Part shown: piece after piece, positions 1 to 5,535 of the stretch
How the letters are laid out: each line of letters opens with the position of its first letter
Numbering within the stretch: position 1 is the first letter of the stretch
From: Bacteroidia bacterium
GTDB taxonomy: Bacteria > Bacteroidota > Bacteroidia > Flavobacteriales > NORP286
DNA length: 9,895 nt
NCBI GenBank assembly: GCA_016763665.1
Contig: JAESTI010000443.1
Coordinates: forward strand, 1 to 9,895
Reading direction: 5' to 3'
The notes under the pieces: model-generated
Database searches by the model: none
What the model was told of the DNA's origin: nothing
Seen by the model: the letters and a program-made list of their open reading frames with translations, nothing else
Program-made: the position numbers and the translations under genes

Positions 1-1
1 A

Positions 2-823
2 AAACCCCTCAGCCCCTGGAAGCTCAAAATCCACGAAATCATTTTTGAAGCTGACACCTCTTTAGGCAAGTTTTTCGATATCGGGCTGCTCATTGCTATC
101 ATTCTCAGTGTAATTGCTGTAATGCTGGAAAGTGTGCATGATATTAGCTTGCGATTTGGCACAGAATTACACATTATAGAATGGTTTTTCACCGTTTTGT
201 TCACCATCGAATATGTATTACGCATCATCAGTACCGGCAAGCCGTTCAAATACATTTTAAGTTTTTACGGCATTGTTGACTTTCTCGCCACTATTCCAAC
301 CTATTTGGGAATATTTTTCACAGGCACACAGTCCCTGCTCATTATCCGAATCATTCGCCTTATTCGGGTGTTCCGAATTTTCAAGCTGGCAAGGTATGTT
401 GGGGGGGCACAAATGCTCATTCGGTCTCTACGGACAAGCCGTCCTAAAATAATTGTGTTTTTAATGGTTGTATTGGTTATAGCAACCGTTATCGGCACGT
501 TGATGTATTTAATAGAAGGCGGTGAAAATGGTTTCACGAGCATCCCGAGAAGCATTTATTGGGCAATTGTTACGCTTACCACAGTTGGCTACGGTGACAT
601 TGCCCCAGTAACAGTTTTGGGAGAAATGCTGGCTTCTGTCCTTATGATAATGGGCTATGGCATTATTGCTGTTCCCACAGGAATTGTAGGAGCTGAAATG
701 GCTTCGACAACAAAAATAAGAAAAGAAGACATTAACACCCACTCTTGCCCGCAATGCTCAAAGGAAGGCCACGACAACAATGCGAAACACTGTAAATTCT
801 GCGGCAGCAAATTACACCCTTGA
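2..823 (+). CDS. Voltage-gated potassium channel with C-terminal zinc ribbon (5' end outside window)
   Basis: Six-helix ion channel of the inner membrane, predicted to pass K+ in response to voltage. The frame is open from base 2, and the residues before the first ATG (122) already read as channel sequence (PWKLKIHEIIFEAD, then hydrophobic S1), so the true start lies left of the window and the ATG at 122 is internal. An S4 voltage sensor has Arg/Lys at every third position (RIIRLIRVFRIFKLAR, about 356-400). The pore has the K+ filter TVGYGD at 581-598, followed by hydrophobic S6. The tail after S6 is short and ends in a four-cysteine zinc ribbon, CPQC-x11-CKFC, at about 747-800. Bacterial Kv channels of this type usually lack such a ribbon or carry a different tail, so the ribbon may be a regulatory or assembly module (inference). 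The stop overlaps the convergent gene by 12 bp. Confidence in the channel call is very high. Confidence 0.95.
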   Translation, partial: KPLSPWKLKIHEIIFEADTSLGKFFDIGLLIAIILSVIAVMLESVHDISLRFGTELHIIEWFFTVLFTIEYVLRIISTGKPFKYILSFYGIVDFLATIPTYLGIFFTGTQSLLIIRIIRLIRVFRIFKLARYVGGAQMLIRSLRTSRPKIIVFLMVVLVIATVIGTLMYLIEGGENGFTSIPRSIYWAIVTLTTVGYGDIAPVTVLGEMLASVLMIMGYGIIAVPTGIVGAEMASTTKIRKEDINTHSCPQCSKEGHDNNAKHCKFCGSKLHP

Positions 824-1621
824 AACAATTTCAGGCTGTTTCTTTTTCTTTCTCGAAAGGATAAAAATATCTACCGCTGGAATCAACAATAAAACAAAAA
901 ATATGAGTAAAATACTGTTGTTTATTCTTTCGAAATAATCGTGAGTTCTATGTTCTATTGTCGTTTCAACCTCGTCCCAAAACTCTGGCGGGTAGCTGAA
1001 TGTGTTGATGGTTCGTGCGAGTAAAAGCGCTTTGGCACCTGCGTTTCCTTGCCGCTCATCATATTCTTTAGCTGTTAAAATAACCGACTGTATTCCCCAG
1101 CTCATTATTTTGGGCATCATGAAGTTAGATAATCTTACTTTAAGTTTTTCTATAGGTTCTGTTTCGAAGTCTTCGTAATGCACTCTTTTCACATATTGGC
1201 TGATAGTTTGGCTAAAAGTAACTTGCGAGTTTATGATTTCTTGCCAGCTCCTCACCACATAAAACTGATAGCCTGGAAAACTCAATTTTACCATGAGGGA
1301 AATATTTTTTGGAGTTTGCTGAATCAAAAAATTTTCCGTGGTTTTCCCGATTGAAAAAGCAATGGCGCCAAATGTGAAAACCAAAGGTATATACCACCTG
1401 AACCATTTTGTATAAATACGCTTGTTTTCACCTAATAACCTATATTTTTTCACAACAAGTCCGCCCAGCACAGCTACCATTAACCCAATGATTCCAAAAA
1501 TAACTGCATTTGAAAATGCCAAAGCAAGGCAATCGCCAATAAGCGACATAACACGGCTGTATCCTAATTCGAAAAAATTCACAATACTGTAAAAAGACGC
1601 ACAAAGAAAGGAAAAAATCAT
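812..1621 (-). CDS. Conserved-looking three-helix membrane protein of unknown function
   Basis: I do not recognise the family. The 269-residue product has hydrophobic segments at about 36-58, 77-94 and 237-255. Between the second and third is a polar domain of about 140 residues (95-235), ending in an acidic/aromatic stretch (FWDEVETTIEHRTHDYFERINN). A short basic tail (SRKKKKQPE) follows the last helix. The three-helix layout would put this loop and the basic C-terminus on opposite sides of the membrane; the positive-inside rule puts the tail in the cytoplasm. ATG at 1621 is the first start after an in-frame stop at 1637-1639; M25 is an alternative start. It lies only 5 bp downstream of a dead DUF2905 gene on the same strand, which suggests a former two-gene operon. 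Its 3' end overlaps the potassium channel gene by 12 bp, tail to tail. Coding status is well supported by length and hydrophobic pattern; function is unknown. Confidence 0.8.
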   Translation of the reverse strand: MIFSFLCASFYSIVNFFELGYSRVMSLIGDCLALAFSNAVIFGIIGLMVAVLGGLVVKKYRLLGENKRIYTKWFRWYIPLVFTFGAIAFSIGKTTENFLIQQTPKNISLMVKLSFPGYQFYVVRSWQEIINSQVTFSQTISQYVKRVHYEDFETEPIEKLKVRLSNFMMPKIMSWGIQSVILTAKEYDERQGNAGAKALLLARTINTFSYPPEFWDEVETTIEHRTHDYFERINNSILLIFFVLLLIPAVDIFILSRKKKKQPEIVSRV

Positions 1622-1626
1622 AGGGG

Positions 1627-1839
1627 CTACAAGAGCCTATACACGAACCAAAGTAAAAAGCTCAGCATCAGGCTGATAAGAATCATAGTAGTGATTGGAA
1701 GGTGAAATTTGAAATTTTCACTTTCGATGCGAATGTCAAACTACATGTTTCCAAACCAATTGATTCTTCCGTCAAGCAACCAGAATACCAACCCCTCCGC
1801 AGCCACCTACAACCCGATGATAACGAACATTTTTCCTAT
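1627..1839 (-). pseudogene. DUF2905 small membrane protein gene, inactivated by two in-frame TAG stops
   Basis: Read on the minus strand from 1839, one uninterrupted frame gives GKMFVIIGL, a TAG stop (1807-1809), VAAEGLVFWLLDGRINWFGNM, a second TAG (1741-1743), then FDIRIESENFKFHLPITTM, a hydrophobic helix (ILISLMLSFLLWFVYRLL) and a final TAG at 1627-1629. This is the pattern I know from DUF2905: a short N-terminal helix, a loop that normally reads LPGDI(R/K)IE-x-ENF-x-F, (F/L)P(I/L)TT, then a second helix. About 70 codons is the usual family length. The expected start is ATA (1837-1839) rather than ATG before GK, and the normal LPG before DIR reads M-stop-F. No frameshift is needed. Nothing useful could be translated without reading through both stops. 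The plus-strand open frame over the same bases (1702-1944) has no plausible protein character and is its antisense shadow. The family call is from memory of the motif. Confidence 0.75.
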
Positions 1840-1885
1840 AGTATAAAAATAATCTCGTTAAATAAACTGCTTGATGAGTGTTTGC

Positions 1886-1893
1886 TACTTTTG
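1886..1893 (+). promoter_or_regulatory. Possible Bacteroidota -7 element upstream of the GT-C gene
   Basis: TACTTTTG matches the TAnnTTTG element of Bacteroidota housekeeping promoters exactly and would start transcription about 45-50 bases before the ATG at 1952. No TTG is present at the usual distance of about 19-21 bases upstream; the nearest candidates are too close. The element is short and the region is T-rich, so this may be chance. It also falls upstream of the dead DUF2905 gene on the other strand, where it would not act. Confidence 0.3.
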
Positions 1894-1951
1894 AATGTTT
1901 TCAAAATCATATTGTATTTAAAAAAACAGTTCTATTTTTATTAAATTATAA

Positions 1952-3232
1952 ATGCACTTAAATATATCTAAAATATTGATAATAATAGTTTTAATTGAAT
2001 TAATTAAAATCATAATACTTTTTATTTTTCCACAAGAAATTAAGCTTTGGGAAGACCACGACATGGCCGTTAATTTATTGAGCGAAGGCGAGTATTACTA
2101 CTATTATGACGGTATAAAAAATCACAGTTTCCAGTTTCCTGTTTATCCTTTTCTGGCACATTTGATATATCGAATTTGGGGTATTATGCCCTTGTTCATA
2201 TGCATTTTTAATATCCTATTAAATTGCTGCACGGCACTATTGGCGATGAGTGTTTTTAAAAACTTCCTGAAACGGTTTGGCATGGCCAATCTATCTGATA
2301 AAACAGCAAAAGGAATTGTATTCGCCTCGGTTGCTGCATTGCTAATACATCCAGGAATTAGCTATTATGCGATATTCAACGTACACCCATTTTCAATGAA
2401 CATGTTCTTCCTGTTTCTTTCGCTATTTTTTATGTTCAGATACTTAAATCAAAGTTCATTTATGAATTTGATTCTTTATGCAATTGCTGTTGGATTAAGC
2501 GCTCTTGACAGAGTCACGATACTGGTTGCTGTAATTCCTTTTTTTGTTTATTCTTTTCAGGAAAGGAAAGTTAAAAGTGTAATTAAAAACACAATAATTA
2601 TTGTATCGGTTACCTTTCTCATCATTTTGCCATGGTCCATTCGAAATTACCAAGTTGATGGGTTTTTTGGCTTGTCTTCAATGACCGGAAAAACGATGTG
2701 GAAAGGAATAATTGAAGGTTCTGAAGGAAGCAACTACCTCAAAAGCGGTAAAAATTACCATACGGCCATGACACCTGCAGAAATGAAGCTGATGGAAACT
2801 ATGACCGCTTCAGAGCAAAATACTTATTTCATGAAGAAATGGATGAAAACAGTAACAAAGAGACCGATACACGTCATAAAAATGTATTTTGTTAAATTGA
2901 AAAACTTTTGGTGGTTCAGGAGTCAAATAGGCAACGAGCACAGCGAAGCACTCAAAAAATGGATTCCGTTGTACAAAACAGGCTATGGGTTTGTGCTTTT
3001 ATTGTGCGCTTTTGCATGCCTCAAAAACAGAAAAAAGATACTTCCGTTGCTTACCATTCCTGTAGCGCTTTCATTGGTGCAGGCCCTGTTTTATGTGGAA
3101 ACACGGCACCGCCTAATCATTGAGCCAATGCTGCTATTTCTGGCTATAATAGGGTGCTGGCATTTGTGGGAAATGTGGAAACCCGTCCAAAACGATCCTG
3201 CAAAAATTGAAATTGAGCGTAAAATCAGGTAA
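1952..3232 (+). CDS. GT-C membrane glycosyltransferase (ArnT/PMT-like, family 39 style)
   Basis: A 426-residue multi-pass inner-membrane protein likely to move a sugar from a polyprenyl-phosphate donor to an acceptor on the periplasmic side. Helix 1 is at about 7-27. The first outer loop carries an acidic pair (D35, D37 in EDHDMAVNLL), where GT-C enzymes keep their catalytic aspartate, followed by FPVYPFLAHLIYRIWG. Further helices alternate to about 225. The family-typical motif PWSIRNY (227-233) is followed by GFFGLSSMTGKTMW. A soluble loop (about 250-330) precedes the last helices, and the C-terminus has ETRHRLIIEP (383-392), like the basic 'R-x-R-x-x-IEP' segment of these enzymes. Acceptor and sugar cannot be told. 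The last 17 codons (KPVQNDPAKIEIERKIR) lie inside a repeated promoter-like element, and the TAA stop forms the start of its -7 box, so the tail may be foreign to the enzyme. The secreted glycosidase gene follows 72 bp later. Confidence 0.85.
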   Translation: MHLNISKILIIIVLIELIKIIILFIFPQEIKLWEDHDMAVNLLSEGEYYYYYDGIKNHSFQFPVYPFLAHLIYRIWGIMPLFICIFNILLNCCTALLAMSVFKNFLKRFGMANLSDKTAKGIVFASVAALLIHPGISYYAIFNVHPFSMNMFFLFLSLFFMFRYLNQSSFMNLILYAIAVGLSALDRVTILVAVIPFFVYSFQERKVKSVIKNTIIIVSVTFLIILPWSIRNYQVDGFFGLSSMTGKTMWKGIIEGSEGSNYLKSGKNYHTAMTPAEMKLMETMTASEQNTYFMKKWMKTVTKRPIHVIKMYFVKLKNFWWFRSQIGNEHSEALKKWIPLYKTGYGFVLLLCAFACLKNRKKILPLLTIPVALSLVQALFYVETRHRLIIEPMLLFLAIIGCWHLWEMWKPVQNDPAKIEIERKIR

Positions 3233-3237
3233 CTTCG
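3207..3237 (+). promoter_or_regulatory. Predicted promoter in repeat A, driving the GH113-like gene
   Basis: TTG at 3207-3209 and TAACTTCG at 3230-3237 are separated by exactly 20 bp. This matches the -33/-7 spacing described for Bacteroides and Flavobacterium housekeeping promoters (TTG, TAnnTTTG), with one T-to-C change in the second box. Transcription would start near 3243, giving a leader of about 60 bases before the ATG at 3305. The same two boxes and spacer length recur in the other two repeat copies. The -7 box begins with the TAA stop of the upstream gene. Confidence 0.55.
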
Positions 3238-3271
3238 CATAGCTAAAATTAAAACAAGACCTCCTATTGGT

Positions 3272-3286
3272 ACCTTTAGGAAAGGT
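3272..3286 (+). other. Small hairpin at the end of repeat A
   Basis: ACCTTT-AGG-AAAGGT is a perfect 6-bp stem with a 3-base loop, 40 bp after the GT-C stop. No T-run follows, so it is not a standard intrinsic terminator. The matching places in copies B (CTTTAGCAAAA) and C (CTTTTAGTAAAA) keep a weaker inverted repeat, which suggests the hairpin belongs to the repeat rather than to this gene. It would lie in the 5' leader of the glycosidase transcript. Confidence 0.4.
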
Positions 3287-3304
3287 CAACCTCTATTTAT
3301 TAAT

Positions 3305-4297
3305 ATGAAAGCCCTACCCTATTTTATTTTATTTCTTTTCGCCATAAGTTATCATAGCTACTCACAAAAAATTAATGGGGTAAATTTTGTTGCAGAAAAA
3401 ACGATCATCTCGAATACCGGTTTTGATCACTTAATAAATATCAACTCCAAATGGGTTGCATGGGTTCCTTATGCTTTTTGTGACATGAAAACCGGACATA
3501 TACAACAAAATACCTATTGGCAATGGCAAGGAGAAACATTAAAAGGTTGTGAAACAGCAATACAACTGGCCAAAAGCAAAGGATTAAAAGTGATGATCAA
3601 GCCACACGTTTGGCTTTCTGATCATTCATATACCGGAGTTATGCAACTCAACCGTGCACAATGGCTCAATTGGCAAACAGATTACACTAAGTATATTTTA
3701 GATTTTGCAAATCTTGCGCAGAAGTACAATGTAGAGCTCTTTTGTATTGGAACCGAACAGTATGCATCTATTAAAAACTACCCTCAATATTGGCAGTCTC
3801 TCATAAAAGAAGTCAGAAAAGTATATAAGGGCAAAATTACATACGCAGGAAATTGGGACACCTATAAAAACTGCCCTTTTTGGAGTGAACTCGATTACAT
3901 CGGAATTGATGCCTATTTCCCTATTTCTGAAAAAGCAAACCCCAGTATTGATGAATTACAGCAGAACTGGCAAAAATGGAAAATTGAAATTTATGCATTC
4001 CATAAACTGCATAATAAAGCCATTCTATTTACAGAATTCGGTTACAGAAGCACTGAGTACGCAACCAAAGAACCTTGGAAAGATGTTACTCCAGACAAAT
4101 ACTGTGAATCTTGCCAAGCAGATGCTTTTCAGGCAACCTTTAATACGCTGTGGAAGGAGTCATGGATTGCCGGTGGCTTTATCTGGAAGTGGTTTGAGCC
4201 TAACAAATCAGTAGTGCATGAAAATTCAAAAAGTTATTTTGTGAAAGAAAAACTTGCTGAGAAAACAATTACTAAAAACTTTAAGTTTTTCAAGTAA
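3305..4297 (+). CDS. Secreted glycoside hydrolase, GH113-like TIM barrel
   Basis: A 330-residue exported enzyme that probably hydrolyses a mannose-type or related beta-glycan. Residues 1-20 form a classic signal peptide (basic start, hydrophobic core PYFILFLFAIS, cut near SYS-QK). The mature part reads as one TIM barrel: INGVNFVA (strand 1), WVAWVPYAF (50-58), GLKVMIKPHVWL (93-104), ELFCIGTEQ (144-152), ITYAGNWD (178-185), LDYIGIDAYFP (196-206), AILFTEFGYRS (239-249) and GGFIWKW (290-296). E151 in IGTE and E244 in FTEFGYRS sit at the strand 4 and strand 7 ends, as expected for the acid/base and nucleophile of a retaining (clan A) glycosidase. No carbohydrate-binding module or lipobox is seen. 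The start is well placed: a promoter-like repeat lies about 70 bp upstream. The neighbouring GT-C enzyme suggests a joint role in an envelope or exported glycan (inference). The exact substrate is uncertain. Confidence 0.87.
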   Translation: MKALPYFILFLFAISYHSYSQKINGVNFVAEKTIISNTGFDHLININSKWVAWVPYAFCDMKTGHIQQNTYWQWQGETLKGCETAIQLAKSKGLKVMIKPHVWLSDHSYTGVMQLNRAQWLNWQTDYTKYILDFANLAQKYNVELFCIGTEQYASIKNYPQYWQSLIKEVRKVYKGKITYAGNWDTYKNCPFWSELDYIGIDAYFPISEKANPSIDELQQNWQKWKIEIYAFHKLHNKAILFTEFGYRSTEYATKEPWKDVTPDKYCESCQADAFQATFNTLWKESWIAGGFIWKWFEPNKSVVHENSKSYFVKEKLAEKTITKNFKFFK

Positions 4298-4355
4298 CAA
4301 ACCCTTATTAACGACAGCGATTAAAAATTTGGCGTTTGTTTGCATAAATTCAGCC

Positions 4356-4500
4356 CCCTATTTTATGTAGATTGCTACTATTCTCTCATTTTTAGCCCAT
4401 GTAGCTTATCCTAACTGTGATGGAGGGCTAGCATTTATAGGGCATGTGGGAAAACAGTTCAAAACAACATGATAAAAGTTGAAATTGAACGTGAAATCAA
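4356..4500 (+). pseudogene. Decayed copy of the 3' end of the GT-C glycosyltransferase gene
   Basis: The 337-bp gap between the glycosidase and ABC genes (4298-4634) is not empty. From the frame at 4393 it reads stop-PM-stop-LILTVMEG-stop-HL-stop-GMW, which lines up with EPMLLFLAIIGCWHLWEMW (391-409) of the intact glycosyltransferase. All four stops are TAG (4393, 4402, 4429, 4438). Both Trp codons of CWHLW have become TAG by G-to-A change, and TTG has become TTA. An extra G near 4449 shifts the frame, after which the sequence runs into repeat copy B. Similarity fades upstream of about 4390, although CCCTATTTTATG at 4356 matches CCCTGTTTTATG in the intact gene. No start or signal for translation remains. 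An alternative is that the repeat family itself includes this stretch. Confidence 0.55.
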
Positions 4501-4557
4501 ATATCTTCGCATCGCAAAAGTTAAAAACAATACCGCCTGTTGAAGCTTTAGCAAAAT
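4431..4557 (+). repeat. Promoter-bearing repeat, copy B
   Basis: Second copy, wholly non-coding. It keeps GCATTT, TTCAAAAC, the ATAAAAGTTGAAATTG block (shared exactly with copy C), TATCTTCGCAT, GCAAAAGTTAAAA and the terminal CTTTAGCAAAA inverted repeat. It is closest to copy A in the second half. Its left part continues into the decayed glycosyltransferase 3' end. The rest of the gap to the ABC ATPase gene (4558-4634) shows nothing I can name. Confidence 0.65.
4479..4509 (+). promoter_or_regulatory. Predicted promoter in repeat B, driving the ABC transporter genes
   Basis: TTG at 4479-4481, a 20-bp spacer and TATCTTCG at 4502-4509 give the Bacteroidota -33/-7 layout. The predicted start near 4515 would leave a leader of about 120 bases before the ATPase ATG at 4635, longer than the roughly 60-65 bases for copies A and C. 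A weak AAAGG sits 9 bases before that ATG. No other good promoter is visible in the gap. Confidence 0.5.
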
Positions 4558-4634
4558 GTTGGACATAATATCATGTAACACAACCAGTTATTTAATCGCC
4601 ATACTGAAATATTAAACACTAAAGGTCATTCAAA

Positions 4635-5519
4635 ATGAATATATTAACAATAAATGGACTATCAAAAACCTACCCCAATGGTGTAAAAGCATTAGACAAT
4701 GTAAGTATCGAAATCGAAAATGGAATATTTGGGTTGCTTGGACCTAACGGAGCAGGGAAATCTTCATTGATGCGAACATTAGCTACATTACAAGAAGCTG
4801 ATAGCGGTACCGCCAAGTTAGGTGAGACCGACATTTTTAATGACCCGAACGAACTTCGTAAAACACTTGGATACTTACCTCAAGAATTTGGTGTTTACCC
4901 ACGTATAACCGCAAAACAGCTGCTCGATCACATGGCCATACTGAAAGGGGTTACAAATTCATCAGAAAGAAAAGAAATGGTCAACTACTTACTGGATAAA
5001 GCAAACCTCTATGATGTACGAAATAAAAGTGTCAAAGGTTTTTCAGGTGGAATGAAACAGCGTGTTGGCATTGCTCAAGCACTTATAGGAAATCCGAAAT
5101 TAATCATAGTAGATGAACCAACTGCCGGATTGGACCCAGGAGAAAGAAATCGTTTTTATAACTTATTAGCAGATGTAGGAAAAGAAGTAATTGTCATTCT
5201 TTCTACACATATAGTTGATGATGTTCGCGAACTGTGCACAAAAATGGCGATTATGAATTTGGGGCAAATTGTATATCAAGGCACACCACAAAATGCCATT
5301 GGAGAATTAGACGGTAAGGTTTATCAAAAAATAGTTAACCGTGATGAACTTCAAGAGTACGCCCAGAACTACTCCATCATTTCAAATAAGATGTCAGGTG
5401 GTCAACCTTTGATTCATGTATATAATGAGTCGAATCCCAACAATGGATTTGAACAAGTAAAACCTAATCTTGAAGATGTATTCTTCTCAAAAATCAATAC
5501 TTCTAACATACTTGTTTAA
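4635..5519 (+). CDS. ABC transporter ATP-binding protein (ABC-2 type)
   Basis: Cytoplasmic ATPase subunit that powers the adjacent permease. In order it has a Walker A GPNGAGKS (36-43), a Q-loop glutamine (Q83 in YLPQEFGVYP), an ABC signature FSGGM (136-140), a Walker B LIIVDEP with catalytic E161, a D-loop GLD (165-167) and a switch histidine H192 (STH). All key residues are intact. The YLPQEFGVYP style and the length (294 residues, with a C-terminal part of about 75 residues after the ATPase core) fit ABC-2 export-type ATPases rather than importers. The start ATG at 4635 begins directly with the first beta strand (MNILTINGLSKTY) and is preceded by AAAGG at 4621-4625. The permease gene begins 16 bp after the stop, so the two are surely co-transcribed. 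A promoter-like repeat lies upstream. The transported substrate cannot be deduced. Confidence 0.95.
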   Translation: MNILTINGLSKTYPNGVKALDNVSIEIENGIFGLLGPNGAGKSSLMRTLATLQEADSGTAKLGETDIFNDPNELRKTLGYLPQEFGVYPRITAKQLLDHMAILKGVTNSSERKEMVNYLLDKANLYDVRNKSVKGFSGGMKQRVGIAQALIGNPKLIIVDEPTAGLDPGERNRFYNLLADVGKEVIVILSTHIVDDVRELCTKMAIMNLGQIVYQGTPQNAIGELDGKVYQKIVNRDELQEYAQNYSIISNKMSGGQPLIHVYNESNPNNGFEQVKPNLEDVFFSKINTSNILV

Positions 5520-5535
5520 TTACTAAGTACAAATC

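Larger units (their letters stand above)
3160..3288 (+). repeat. Promoter-bearing repeat, copy A
   Basis: First of three same-orientation copies of a sequence of about 125 bp. Shared blocks, in order: a CATTT-xxx-GG region; CAAAAC; AAAA-x-TTGAAATTG; a TA(A/T)CTTCG box 20 bp after the TTG; GC-x-AAA; and a small TTT-AG-AAA hairpin about 45 bp after the box. Copy A overlaps the last codons and stop of the GT-C glycosyltransferase gene, so it is partly coding. Most differences from copy B here are G/A or C/T transitions. Boundaries are judged by eye. Confidence 0.65.

Noticed and set aside
1702..1944. Plus-strand open frame of 80 codons
   Set aside because: It is antisense to the DUF2905 relic, has a low-complexity end (FKIILYLKKQFYFY) and no recognisable domain.
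4274..4290. Palindrome AAAAACTTTAAGTTTTT at the end of the glycosidase gene as a terminator
   Set aside because: Only one G-C pair, and it lies within the coding sequence for NFKFF; AT palindromes of this kind arise easily here.
4296..4340. AACAAAC / GTTTGTT inverted repeat after the glycosidase gene
   Set aside because: A 7-bp stem with a loop of about 31 bases and no T-run is too weak to call a terminator.
1627..4440. TAG reassigned to an amino acid, since all six disabling stops seen here are TAG
   Set aside because: No intact gene in the window has an in-frame TAG, the 66-residue gene ends at TAG, and both affected regions show other decay (lost start codon, frameshift). Pseudogenes explain the data better.
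4556..4615. 19-codon open frame (MLDIISCNTTSYLIAILKY) in the leader of the ABC ATPase gene
   Set aside because: Too short to separate from chance in AT-rich DNA; no repeated codons or paired stems that would suggest a leader-peptide control.
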